Notes: generated by a model not told the origin, from the sequence alone. A DNA stretch of 64,000 nucleotides from CBDHDJ01 sp965261645 (GCA_965261645.1 CBDHDJ010000002.1:434001-498000), one strand, 5' to 3'; positions 8,517-17,173 are shown, numbered from the stretch's first letter. Numbers and translations: made by a program.

Positions 8517-8891
8517 CTCCCGAGTGCACGCGGTCGTGCAGGGCGGCAACCGGCCTTCCAACCCTCCCTCGTACATCCCCCACGTCATGCCATCCGCACC
8601 TGCCGCCGCGTCCTTCTTCAACGCGAAGAACGCCCAGCGCAGCGCATCGACCGTAACGTGGTGGAGAAGCGCCGTCAGACGCTCCCGTGGCTCCCGTTGT
8701 ACAAACTGCCGTATCCGGTCGGCCGCTTGTGACACGCTTTCCCGGTTCTGCGTCCGGCGCATGCTTTGGCTTTCCAGATTCCCCTTGGGCTCGGTCCTTC
8801 GCTCCATCGGCTCCGCCGGAACAGGCCTCCCTTTGTTCGCCGACTTCATCGCTACTACTCCCGAGTCTGACTTCTCCATGCCGTTCGTCAT
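8517..8891 (-). pseudogene. group II intron maturase (reverse transcriptase), N-terminal fragment
   Basis: About 120 residues remain, starting MTNGMEKSDSGVVAMKSANK, and they match the full maturase at 34150-35625 almost exactly. A one-base deletion near 8547 shifts the frame after GGLEGRL. The sequence then runs into the IS6 right end. The RT palm with YADD is absent. Confidence 0.85.
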
Positions 8892-9249
8892 CGGTTACGG
8901 ATTCCTCCTTTCCTTTGCGATCCCGCTACGACCGCGGGATGACATGGAGACCTCCCAGGTCCCGGCGTGAAAGCCTACGTACGTGCGGTTGGGTTCTTCG
9001 ACTCCGCAGGGTCCACTTCCCCCTTACCATGGCGGTGGAAGCGGTGTTGCCTTCGACATACTGGAAAGCCTCGGCACCCTGATTCTCAGACTTTTCGTAG
9101 CTCAATCGCCCTCGCCCATACGCGCCCCTGTCAACGCTTAACCTGCATCCTCGCGAATGCCGGCCCATGACTCGGGGTGGAAGTGGTTGGTTACTCCTTC
9201 TTCCCGCCGGACTCACACCGGCTACTTTCCGCCAGTTAGCCTGGCGCTC
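8517..9249 (-). mobile_element. group II intron, 5' fragment (copy 1)
   Basis: The intron 5' end GAGCG lies at 9249 on the minus strand, directly after the IS66 exon ending in ...GGCTGG. The ribozyme 5' portion (domain I and beyond) and the first part of the maturase ORF are nearly identical to the intact intron at 33792-35707. The fragment is cut at 8516 by the IS6 element, so domains V/VI and most of the maturase are missing. It cannot splice on its own. Confidence 0.85.
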
Positions 9250-10966
9250 CCAGCCGGTCTCGTCGGCATGGCGCAGCGCCGCCTCGTTCTGGTGCGCGAG
9301 GATCGCCTCGGCCACCGGCTCGAACAGCGGCACGAAGCGCTTCAGGCTGTTGGCCAGCGTCCCCGGTGAGATCGGCAGCCCCTGGCCGGACATCCACGCG
9401 GCAACCCGGTGCAGGGGGCGGAAGCAGGCGCAGTGTTCGAACAGGAAGCGCGCCCAGAAGCTGGTCCCGTAGAGCGTTCTGGGGAACAGCCGCGGCGCCG
9501 GGGGCGCCGACACTTCGATCGGCGACGACGCGCAGCCGCAGGCCCGGCGCCACCGGGGGCGCCGGATGACGCGTTTGTAGGCCTTGACCTCGATCTCGAC
9601 GAGGGTGGATTCGTCGACACCGTTGGCGACATAAGCCTTCCCGCAACAGGAGCACACACGCGCCTCCTCCGGCGGTTTGATCTCTTCGGTGCGCTCCTCG
9701 AGCCCGGGCCGTTGGGTACGGCCATGGCCGGGGGCGCCGCGCTGCTGGCCGCGCGGAGCGCGGCGGCTCCTGCTTCTCGCTCTTGCGGCCGAACAGCGCC
9801 CTCGACAGCACTGCCCCGGTCGCGCGAAGCCTCGCAAGCTGCACTTCCAGCGTCTCGATCCGGTTCCGGGATGCCTTCGCACGCTTGCGCAGCCGGGCGT
9901 TCTCCCTGGACAACGATCTGATCGTGGCCTTCTGGCGCCGCGATCTCCGCAACGCCCTGCGCAACTCGGCGTCGGCGCCGCGTAAAGACTTCGACAAGGA
10001 CTTCCCGGTCGCGCGAAGCTTGGCGAGCAGGGCGTCCGACGCTTCGCGGCGGGTCCTGGATCCCTTCACCGCCCTGCGCAGCCGGGCATTCTCCTTGCTC
10101 AGCACGTTGATCGTCGTCTTCTGGCGCCGCGATTTCCTGAGAGCCACACGCAGGTGAGCGGCCTCGTCGGACGGCAGCTTCGACAGCGTCGCCCCGACCG
10201 CCCGGAGCTTGACCAGTTGAGCCTTCAAGGCCTCCCTCCCGGCCTTGGCTCCGTCCAGAGCAATGCGCAGCCAGAAGACCTCCTCCGTCAGCGACCGAAC
10301 CCTGTCCGACTGATCGCGCAACCGTCTCAGCGCCGCGCGGTGTTGAATGTCCTCGTCGTACTGCCGGCGTATGGTCTCCTTGTGCCTCTCCGACGCCTGC
10401 TCCTCACGAGCCAGCCGCTTCCCCAGACGGGCGAGCTCCCTGTTCAGCCGGGTTACCTCCTTACGCAGCTCACCTCGTTCCGCGCGTAGCGACTCGATCG
10501 TGGCCTTCTGGTTCTCCGCTTGCTCCAGGGTCGCGCGCAGCCGGCGCTTCGCCTTGTCTGCCGGTGAGGTCGGCCTGTGCTTGGCCGGCTCGATGCTGGC
10601 TTCGGAAAGGAGCTTCTCCAGGCGCGTCACTTCCGCCTGCAAGGAAAGCGCGTCCTTCGCCGTGCGGCGGACTTCCTGCGTCTCCTCGACCGCCGCCTTC
10701 AGCTTGCTCCGGCTCCTGTCGAGCTGCCACTTCAGGGAACCCGCCCGGGCACGGGACTCCACCTCTGCCCAGCGCAGCTCTTCACAGCGTGCTTCGGCCG
10801 CCTCCGCACGCGCCCGTTCCCGCTCCGCGCGGGCATGCTCCCGCTCGCATTCCGAACGCCAGTCTCGCAGCGCGCACGCCGGTGCTGCCTCGGGAGACGA
10901 CCAAATCCCGTCGTCGCCCTCAACCAGCGTCAGGCCTGATCCAAAATCCTCGTCGCGAACCGCCAT
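9250..10966 (-). pseudogene. IS66-family transposase (TnpC), frameshifted and intron-truncated, with long coiled-coil N-terminus
   Basis: The gene begins MAVRDEDFGSGLTL and opens with about 400 residues of Lys/Arg/Glu-rich coiled coil containing near-tandem units of about 55 residues (SRRQKTTINVLSKENARLR and SRRQKATIRSLSRENARLR are equivalent positions). The usual IS66 landmark LFGRKSEK follows, then after a frameshift near 9750 the zinc-ribbon ARVCSCCGKAYVANG and HADETGW at the first catalytic Asp. The frameshift is best explained by loss of one CG in a GCGCGCG run. The group II intron inserted after HADETGW, and everything downstream, including the rest of the DDE domain, is gone. Confidence 0.82.
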
Positions 10967-11235
10967 GCGCTCGACGATAGCGCGTGGCGTTCCGTGTTAC
11001 CAGCCCCCTTGTCGGCATTCATCACGACGTGAATCATGATGCCCGTGACGCCCCCGTCACGGGCTGACGGAACATTTACCCATCTGAGCGGCACGGCGGA
11101 AGTTGTCCCGGTAGCCGATAGGGGGGACGCGCGTGGCTTCGTGTAGCGCCTTGCGCTAACGCGGAGCGAAGCCGCGTGGGGGGTTCCCTGTTGATTCACT
11201 GGGGCAACCGGGCCGCAGGCACGGCCGGCGTCCGG
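10967..11235. other. junction region between IS66 and IS21 remnants, with hairpin
   Basis: There is no convincing gene in these 269 bp. The stretch contains a perfect hairpin at 11041-11064 (separate entry), and its right part is presumably the 3' untranslated end of the IS21 copy. TnpB/TnpA companions of IS66 are not recognisable here. Confidence 0.4.
11041..11064. repeat. perfect 10-bp hairpin with CCCC loop
   Basis: GCCCGTGACG and CGTCACGGGC are exact complements separated by CCCC. No T-run follows on either strand, so a simple Rho-independent terminator is not supported. It could be a structural end of an IS remnant. Confidence 0.6.
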
Positions 11236-11964
11236 TCAGGAGCGGTTCTTGAAGCGCCAGCTTTCGTTGCCGGTCTCGATGATCTCGCAATGATGGGTGA
11301 GGCGATCGAGTAGCACCGTGGTCATCTTGGGGTCGCCGAAGACGGATGGCCATTCGCCGAATGCGAGGTTGGTGGTGATGACGATCGAGGTTCGCTCGTA
11401 GAGCCGGCTCATGAGGTGGAAGAGCAGCTGCCTGCCGGCCTGAGCGAAGGGCAGGTAGCCGAGCTCGTCGAGGCTGACGAAGTCTCGTCGGACGAGCTGG
11501 TCTGCGGTGCGGCCCTGGCGTCCGGCACGGAGCTCGGCCTCGAGGTGGTTGACCAAGTCGACGACGTTGTAGCACCGGCCGCGTGCGCCCTTTCGGATGC
11601 AGGAGCGCGCGATGGCGACGGCGAGATGGGTCTTGCCGGTGCCGGTGCCGCCGACCAGGACAATGTTGCGCTTGCCCTCCAGGAAGCCGCCGCCGGCGAG
11701 CTCCTGGATCAGGGGCTCGTTGACCGGTGAGGCGGCGAAGTCGAAGTCGGCCAGCTCCTTGGCCGTCGGCAGCCTGGCGGACGCCATCTGGTACTTGATG
11801 GAGCGCGCCTGCTTGTCGGCGACCTCGGTCTGCAGCAGCGTACCGATGATCTGCTGCACCGGATGACGACGCTTGAGCCCGTCGGCGAGGATATCGTCGT
11901 AGGCGGCGCGCATGCCTGCGAGCTTCAGCGCCGTCATCATCGCCAGCACATCATGACGCTCCAC
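11236..11964 (-). CDS. istB: IS21-family helper ATPase IstB
   Basis: This encodes 242 residues, the full usual length for IstB. An N-terminal domain (MTALKLAGMRAAYDDILADG) precedes an AAA+ ATPase with Walker A GGTGTGKTHLA and Walker B SLDELGYLPF. The C-terminal part has TNLAFGEWPSVFGDP and LLDRLTHHCEI, all typical. IstB remodels target DNA for the IstA transposase. The istA gene that should lie upstream is absent: the sequence before the start codon is a piece of another IS (IS1595), so this is an orphan half of an IS21 element. Confidence 0.92.
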   Translation of the reverse strand: MERHDVLAMMTALKLAGMRAAYDDILADGLKRRHPVQQIIGTLLQTEVADKQARSIKYQMASARLPTAKELADFDFAASPVNEPLIQELAGGGFLEGKRNIVLVGGTGTGKTHLAVAIARSCIRKGARGRCYNVVDLVNHLEAELRAGRQGRTADQLVRRDFVSLDELGYLPFAQAGRQLLFHLMSRLYERTSIVITTNLAFGEWPSVFGDPKMTTVLLDRLTHHCEIIETGNESWRFKNRS

Positions 11965-12108
11965 CGGGCGCTACCTCGCCAGTTTCGCCTGGCGCTACAA
12001 CCGCCGTTATCAACTCCAGACGATGATCCCGCGCTTCGTCCATAGCGCCGCCCGAACCGACCCGATGCCCTATCGCCTCCTCATCGCAGGATGTATGTCA
12101 CGGATAAG
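11963..12108 (+). pseudogene. IS1595-family (ISXO2-like) transposase, C-terminal fragment
   Basis: The frame reads GRYLASFAWRYNRRYQLQTM and then FVHSAARTDPMPYRLLIAG. The (R)YLAxFxxRYNRR motif at the end of the transposase is characteristic of IS1595 proteins. The preceding about 250 residues, including the DDE triad, are missing because the sequence joins directly to the start of istB. No stop closes it cleanly; the 3' limit is approximate. Confidence 0.6.
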
Positions 12109-12139
12109 CAGGAAGCCGGTTGACTTTTCGGGAACTCCC

Positions 12140-12493
12140 CTACGTGACGGCCGCGCTACAGGCGATCTCCACGAAGTAGTGGGAAGCGGCGAGGAGCGAT
12201 TCCACGCAAGCTCTTGTAGGCGCTTCGCCTGGCGGCAGCCAAGCATTCCACACCGCGTTCATCTCATCGAAATAACGGATATCGGAAATCCAGACCTGCG
12301 CCGTGAGCAGTTTCGACTTGTCCGTCCCCGCCTTCTCCAGCAGGGTGTCGGTACGGTCAAGGATATTCCGGGTCTGCTCGGCAACCGAAGCTCCCGGCTT
12401 GTCCCGCGCCACCTGACCGGCGATATAGGCGATGCCATTATACACCACAGCTTGGGATAGCCGTTCGGATGTCTCGATTCGTGCGATGTTCAT
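12140..12493 (-). CDS. RidA family (YjgF/YER057c/UK114) protein
   Basis: This encodes 117 residues. The start is the ATG at 12493 behind an AGGAGA-type ribosome binding site; the longer open frame to 12550 is less likely. Family motifs are AYIAGQVARDK and APTRACVESLLA, the latter with the Arg that binds the carboxylate of 2-aminoacrylate-type imines in RidA enzymes. RidA proteins hydrolyse reactive enamine/imine intermediates released by PLP enzymes. It stands alone between IS fragments, so its substrate cannot be inferred from context. Two unrelated-in-sequence RidA paralogues sit at 38.7-39.7 kb. Confidence 0.88.
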   Translation of the reverse strand: MNIARIETSERLSQAVVYNGIAYIAGQVARDKPGASVAEQTRNILDRTDTLLEKAGTDKSKLLTAQVWISDIRYFDEMNAVWNAWLPPGEAPTRACVESLLAASHYFVEIACSAAVT

Positions 12494-12545
12494 CGTGTTT
12501 TCTCCTGATAGTGCATGGTGGTACCGTTGGCTCGCCCAGATTCCT

Positions 12546-12704
12546 AGCACGGAGATCTTCTACACCTTGAAGGAGGCGAGAGTGCTGATTGAACGATGGC
12601 ACCAATATTACAACACCACCCGGCCACACAGCGCGGTACGCACAGAGGGCACCAACGCCGAAGACGGTCTTGCCCAACCTTGGAGGGCCAACCTGCGCTG
12701 TTGA
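12546..12704 (+). pseudogene. IS3-family OrfB transposase, C-terminal fragment
   Basis: The frame reads STEIFYTLKEARVLIERWHQ then YYNTTRPHSAV, the well-known IS3 OrfB C-terminal signature (W...YN..RPHS). The sequence after that is degraded, and the rest of the integrase core upstream is absent. A stretch near 12755-12770 (actagaccactcaa) resembles an IS3 terminus. Confidence 0.75.
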
Positions 12705-12923
12705 TGGGCTGTGCTCGGCCCCTAACCCAACCGGCACCCAGTTCTCTCAGAAAAACTAGACCACTCAACCGGCGACTGGCCATTCCCAGCCGTCGCTTCA
12801 GCACGTAATCACGTCGCCATTGACAAGTAAGTGAACGACTTCAACAGGTTATTTTTGCGATCAGCGTCTAACTCTTCCGCTGACTCGGAGCTTAAACGGC
12901 GCGGCTTATTGTAGGGTCTTGAA

Positions 12924-12944
12924 CAAATCCTGCCCCCGCAACCA
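12924..12944 (+). tRNA. tRNA 3'-end remnant (possible att core)
   Basis: CAAATCCTGCCCCCGCAACC followed by A matches the T-loop/T-stem end, acceptor strand and CCA of a tRNA, probably a serine-type one. The matching 5' acceptor TGCGGGG is not found 70-90 bases upstream, so only the 3' end remains. Such remnants are left where an integrated element was bounded by its att repeat. Confidence 0.45.
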
Positions 12945-12948
12945 AAAC

Positions 12949-12984
12949 AAGCCCTCGAAAACATTTATGTTTTCGAGGGCTTTT
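12949..12984 (+). terminator. Rho-independent terminator
   Basis: A perfect 16-bp stem (AAGCCCTCGAAAACAT paired with its complement) with a 2-nt loop ends in TTTT. It follows the tRNA remnant by four bases and would have terminated that tRNA. Confidence 0.85.
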
Positions 12985-13142
12985 GATTCACGGCATTTAC
13001 CAGAAAATCCTACTGTCAACACATGGTCAACACGAGGGGGAAAGCGCGAAATTTGTATTCCCCGTGGGCCCGCCAATTCTTCTTCGTCCTCGATATTGCC
13101 TTTGATACGCTCCAAGGCCTGCGCAGCTAGGGGGATTCATTG

Positions 13143-14783
13143 ATGGACTACTACGATCTTGGAACGTACGGGCGAGCAGTGACCACGTCTTCGCTGGCCG
13201 CGCAGCTCTGGTTCGATCGGGGGTTGGTCTGGACCTACGCCTACAACCACGAAGAGGCGGTGGCTTGTTTCCAGAATGCACTTGAGGCGGATCCAGATTG
13301 CGCCATGGCGCATTGGGGTGTCGCCTACGCGATCGGTCCGAACTACAACAAGTCATGGGACGATTTCAAAGACGACGAGAAACCCGACGCTTTGGCCCAG
13401 GCGCGGACCGCCATCGAAGAAGCCACCCACCTTAGTGACCGGGTTACGCCGGTGGAACGGGCGCTCATCAAGGCGATCGCCCAGCGCTATCCCGAGACCG
13501 CGTCGATTGAGGATTTCGGGCCCTGGAACGATGCCTACGCCGATGCCATGCGCGCGGTCCACAAGGCTCATTCGGAAGATCTCGACGTCTGCAGCCTGTT
13601 TGCCGAAGCCGTCATGAATCGCACGCCCTGGCAATTGTGGGACCCGCCGTCAGGACAGCCCGCCGAAGGCGCCGATACGCTGGAGGCGATCACCGTTCTG
13701 GAAACCGCCTTCGATGGTCTGGACGGCGCGTGGCAGCACCCCGGCCTACTCCACATGTATATTCACCTGATGGAAATGTCGCCCTATCCCGAACGGGCGC
13801 TTCGCCACGGCGATCATCTGAGTAATCTCGTCCCCGATGCGGGCCACCTGCTACACATGGCCACGCATATCGACGTGCTCTGCGGGGATTACCAAAACGT
13901 GGTCTCCCGGAACCACGCGGCGATCATCGCCGACCGTAAGTTCCTGGAGCGGGCGGGGGCCAAGAACTTCTATTCCCTCTACCGCTGCCATGACTATCAC
14001 TTCAAGATTTACGGGGCGATGCTCCTTGGCCAGCCGAGACCGGCGCTTGATGCTGCCGACGAGTTGATCGAGAACCTGCCCGGGACGATCCTGCGGCCGA
14101 TGGCAAACTGGCTCGAGGCCTTCATCGCCATGAAGCAGCACGTGCTGGTCCGGTTCGGCCGCTGGCGGGACATCCTCGGTCAGTCCCTGCCCGAAGATGA
14201 TGAGCTTTACTGCGTGACGACCGCGCTGATGCGTTACGCGCGCACCGTCGCCCTGGCCAACACCGGTGAACTTGCCGAGGCGGATGCGGAGCGTGAGCGG
14301 TTCCTTGCCGCCCGGGACCGCGTACCGGACCGCCGAATGCTCTTCAACAATACCTGCCATGACATTCTCAACATCGCCGAGCAGATGCTCACGGGAGAAG
14401 TGGAATACCACAAGGGCGACCACGAGGCCGCCTTCGAGCATCTCCGCAGAGCGGTCGAGCTGGATGACAACCTGCCCTACGACGAGCCCTGGGGTTGGAT
14501 GCAGCCGACCCGCCACGCCCTCGGCGCGCTCTTGCTGGAGCACGGTCGGTACGTCGAGGCGGAGGCGGTCTACCGGGCCGATCTCGGTTTGGATGGCACG
14601 CTGAGCCGAGCCTGTCAGCATCCGGGGAACGTTTGGAGTCTACACGGCCTACACGAGTGCCTGACCCACCGAAACGAGACGGCCGAGGCTGGCCAGATCA
14701 AGCTCCAGCTCGACAAAGCCGTGGCGCGCGCGGAGGTGCCGATCAAGGCTTCTTGCTTCTGCCGACATCAAGCCGCGGCGTGA
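13143..14783 (+). CDS. tetratricopeptide-repeat protein of unknown function
   Basis: This encodes 546 residues, start ATG at 13143 (another ATG at 13140) with GGGGGA upstream. Helical repeat pairs are evident throughout, for example YAYNHEEAVACFQNALEADP and YHKGDHEAAFEHLRRAVELD. No signal peptide is seen, so it is probably cytoplasmic. Conserved-looking His-rich motifs are LLHMYIHLMEMSPY and HLLHMATHIDVL, and the tail carries CFC (KASCFCRH). These suggest a metal or ligand site inside a TPR solenoid, but no enzymatic function is recognised. It is intact and flanked by the att-like region and yciB. Confidence 0.8.
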   Translation: MDYYDLGTYGRAVTTSSLAAQLWFDRGLVWTYAYNHEEAVACFQNALEADPDCAMAHWGVAYAIGPNYNKSWDDFKDDEKPDALAQARTAIEEATHLSDRVTPVERALIKAIAQRYPETASIEDFGPWNDAYADAMRAVHKAHSEDLDVCSLFAEAVMNRTPWQLWDPPSGQPAEGADTLEAITVLETAFDGLDGAWQHPGLLHMYIHLMEMSPYPERALRHGDHLSNLVPDAGHLLHMATHIDVLCGDYQNVVSRNHAAIIADRKFLERAGAKNFYSLYRCHDYHFKIYGAMLLGQPRPALDAADELIENLPGTILRPMANWLEAFIAMKQHVLVRFGRWRDILGQSLPEDDELYCVTTALMRYARTVALANTGELAEADAERERFLAARDRVPDRRMLFNNTCHDILNIAEQMLTGEVEYHKGDHEAAFEHLRRAVELDDNLPYDEPWGWMQPTRHALGALLLEHGRYVEAEAVYRADLGLDGTLSRACQHPGNVWSLHGLHECLTHRNETAEAGQIKLQLDKAVARAEVPIKASCFCRHQAAA

Positions 14784-14891
14784 GCTGATAAACCGACGTC
14801 CGAGAAGGGCCGGTCTCAACTAGGCGTTGTAAGACTTGATGATGTGCAAGGACGCTTCTAACGCTGATCCGACGCCCTGTATGTGAGGGAC

Positions 14892-15449
14892 ATGGCAACC
14901 GAAGCCAACGCCAGACTCAAATCCGCCGTCGAATACGGGCCGCTCGCAGTCTTCTTCATAACGTTTCTGCTGTTCGACCTGATCGTCGCGACGGGTGCCC
15001 TGATGGCGACCACAACCGTTGCTGTCGCCGTCGGCTACGTGGTTGAGCGGCGCATCGCCGTAGTACCGCTCATCACAGGCGTCGCTGTTTTGGTCTTTGG
15101 GGGTTTCACGATCGCCCTGCAGGATGAAGCCTTCATCAAAATGAAACCGACTATCGTGCAGGGGTTGATTGCTGCCGTGTTGCTCGGTGGACTTGCGTTC
15201 CGCCGGCCGCTGCTCAAGCCGTTGTTCGGTCGTATCTGGCAGTTGAATGACCAGGGATGGAACCTCGTTACGTGGCGTTTTGCGTTGTTCTTCATCGCTT
15301 TGGCGCTCTTGAACGAGCTGGTCTGGCGTACGCAACCGACGGACATCTGGGTTATCTACAAGGTATTTGGCTCGATTGGGCTCACCATCGCATTTACCTT
15401 CACCCAGCTGGCGCTGATCAATCGGCACCAACGCCCGCCCGGCGACTGA
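14892..15449 (+). CDS. yciB: intracellular septation protein A family (YciB/IspZ)
   Basis: This encodes 185 residues from ATG 14892 (MATEANARLK). There are five or six membrane segments (about 15-30, 33-50, 54-72, 85-102, 130-148, 155-172). Family motifs are PLAVFFITFLLFD near the N-terminus and KPTIVQGLIAAVLLGG in the middle; RFALFFIALALLNELVWR also fits. YciB proteins are inner-membrane proteins linked to septation and envelope synthesis in Gammaproteobacteria; the role in Alphaproteobacteria is less clear. It has no obvious operon partner. Confidence 0.88.
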   Translation: MATEANARLKSAVEYGPLAVFFITFLLFDLIVATGALMATTTVAVAVGYVVERRIAVVPLITGVAVLVFGGFTIALQDEAFIKMKPTIVQGLIAAVLLGGLAFRRPLLKPLFGRIWQLNDQGWNLVTWRFALFFIALALLNELVWRTQPTDIWVIYKVFGSIGLTIAFTFTQLALINRHQRPPGD

Positions 15450-15603
15450 AAGCCCAGGAGGGAGGTGTTAACGGCGGCCCAATAGTGCTCCACGCGAGGC
15501 GATCGGGCGGCGCAAAATTGATGGGGTGGACGCCTCCGCCCGACGGCATCGCAGTGTGCCAAGTTGGCGGTGTCATCAACGCCAAGAGGAGCAGGAGGTG
15601 TCC

Positions 15604-15714
15604 ATGGAACAAGCTATCACTATCGGCATTGATCTGGCGAAGCGATCTTTCCAGCTGCACGGTGCAGGGCCGGAAGAGTCGGTGGCATTCCGCAAGAGGC
15701 TGAGCGGGGCGCCC
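15604..15714 (+). pseudogene. IS110-family transposase, N-terminal fragment
   Basis: It starts MEQAITIGIDLAKRSFQLHG, the first RuvC-like strand with the catalytic Asp, behind GAGCAGGAGG. Homology to IS110 proteins ends after about 37 residues (RKRLSGA). It is related to, but not the same as, the IS1111 transposase at 2210. The upstream sequence gggtggacgcctccgcccg resembles an IS1111 end, so only the left tip of an element remains. Confidence 0.75.
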
Positions 15715-15782
15715 CCCCAGGATCGCTACCGAGAACAACACCACCGAGGACTGAGCCACACAACGGCGCTGCCCGGCCCGCG

Positions 15783-17173
15783 GCTGTGTCTCGAAAGTGG
15801 TGGAAATTTGAGGATGGCGTAATCTCCGGGTGACAAGACAACCACCCAACCGGCGGCTAGCACCGCCAAGGAGATCACGCCATGAAGAACACTACCGAGA
15901 CTTCCGCGCTTTCGCTACTGGCCAATGACGCCGGCTATGATCCGCTCGAGGACCGGCTGCGGGAGAACATCAGATCCACGATCGAGGCCGTTTTTGAGGA
16001 GGAACTTGCGCAGTTTCTCGGGCGCTGCCGATACGGTCGAGAGGATGCGCTTCGGCAAGGGTATCGGAACGGGCACCGGGAGCGGCAACTGACGGGGACA
16101 TTCGGGACCGAGAGGGTGAGCGTGCCGCGTGCGCGGATCGTTGAGGAAGACGGTCGGGCGTCGGAATGGCGTTCGCGGGCGCTGCCGCGCTACCAGCGGC
16201 TGACCAGAAAGGCCGAGGCGCTGATCGCTTCGGTGTATCTGTCCGGAACCAACACGCGGCGGGTGAAACGCGCGCTGTTCGGGCTCTTCCGGGGTGCTGT
16301 GAGCAAGGACGTTGTGAGCCGGGCGTGGCGCAAGGTGAAGGTCGATTGGGACGCCTGGTGCAGCCGTGGCCTCGCGGATGAGGATATCGTTCGGCTGATC
16401 CTTGACGGCACTGTGATCAAGACCCGACTGGACCGCAAGGCCACCAACATCTCGGTTCTCGCGGCTATAGGGGTGCGCCGGGATGGCCAGAAGGTCTTGC
16501 TTTCGATCGGGAATATGGGCGGAGAAAGCCAGGCGGCGTGGCGCCAGTTCCTCGACGACCTTGATGCGCGTGGACTGAAACGGCCCGGGTTTGTCATCGT
16601 CGATGGCGCGCCGGGACTGGAGGCGGCTCTGTCGGCGCTTTGGGGCGATGACCTTCCCGTTCAACGCTGCACCGTGCACAAGCACCGCAACCTTCTGGGT
16701 CATGCTCCCAAACACATGCATGACGAGCTGAGCGAAGATTACCGCGATATGATCTATGCCGACACTGCCTCCGAGGTGGAAACCCGCCGCAAGGCGTTTG
16801 TCCGCAAGTGGCGGCTGAAATGCAGGGCCGTCGCGGACAGCCTCGCAGAAGCGGGCGACAAGCTCTTTACCTTCACGCGCCTGTCCAAGAGCCAATGGAA
16901 ATCAGCCCGAACGACCAACGCCATTGAGCGTCTCAACGAGGAGTTCAAGCGCCGGATCAAAACACAGACCGTGCTGCCGTGTCCCGAAACAGTGCCGATG
17001 CTCCTCTGGGCGCTCCTTGCTTCCGGCCAAATCCAGATGCGCAAAGTCGATGGATGGGAAACCCTCGATCAGCTAATCGCCGACGAAACCCTTGACCGCG
17101 CGGCCTGACCGCCGCAAAACTCAACCCGCTCGGAGAGGCGCCAAAACCAATTTCCACCACTTCCGAGACACAA
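15783..17173 (+). mobile_element. IS256-family element, complete
   Basis: The terminal repeats TGTGTCTCGAAAGTGGTGGA (left, from 15785) and the complement of TGTGTCTCGGAAGTGGTGGA (right, to 17172) differ by one base. An 11-bp direct repeat CCCGGCCCGCG (15772-15782 and 17174-17184) flanks it; IS256 elements make 8-9 bp duplications, so part of this repeat is probably the target duplication. The element is about 1.39 kb with one intact gene. Confidence 0.9.
15882..17108 (+). CDS. IS256-family (Mutator-type) transposase
   Basis: This encodes 408 residues, the standard IS256 length. The start is ATG 15882, preceded by AAGGAGA. Landmarks are YRNGHRERQLTGTFGTERVS and the first catalytic Asp in LILDGTVIKTRLDRKATN. 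The second is in FVIVDGAPGLEAAL, followed by CTVHKHRNLLGHAPK, and the Glu lies in SARTTNAIERLNEEFKRRIK. The frame is intact, so it is potentially active. It belongs to a different IS256 subgroup from the two at 3.6-7.6 kb. Confidence 0.93.
   Translation: MKNTTETSALSLLANDAGYDPLEDRLRENIRSTIEAVFEEELAQFLGRCRYGREDALRQGYRNGHRERQLTGTFGTERVSVPRARIVEEDGRASEWRSRALPRYQRLTRKAEALIASVYLSGTNTRRVKRALFGLFRGAVSKDVVSRAWRKVKVDWDAWCSRGLADEDIVRLILDGTVIKTRLDRKATNISVLAAIGVRRDGQKVLLSIGNMGGESQAAWRQFLDDLDARGLKRPGFVIVDGAPGLEAALSALWGDDLPVQRCTVHKHRNLLGHAPKHMHDELSEDYRDMIYADTASEVETRRKAFVRKWRLKCRAVADSLAEAGDKLFTFTRLSKSQWKSARTTNAIERLNEEFKRRIKTQTVLPCPETVPMLLWALLASGQIQMRKVDGWETLDQLIADETLDRAA

Larger units (their letters stand above)
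12705..13142. other. non-coding region with an old attachment-site-like segment
   Basis: No gene is recognised. The stretch contains an IS3 terminus-like sequence (about 12750-12775), a tRNA 3'-end remnant (12924-12944), a strong terminator (12949-12984), and repeated GTCAACA words at 13015-13034 of the kind seen near tyrosine-integrase attachment sites. The TPR gene starts at its right edge. Confidence 0.5.

Noticed and set aside
7617..8524. Target-site duplication around IS6 copy 1
   Set aside because: ctccggcg versus ctcccgag share only four leading bases, which is not an 8-bp duplication.
12856..12944. Complete tRNA gene
   Set aside because: Only the 3' end fits; no matching 5' acceptor strand, D-arm or anticodon arm could be found.
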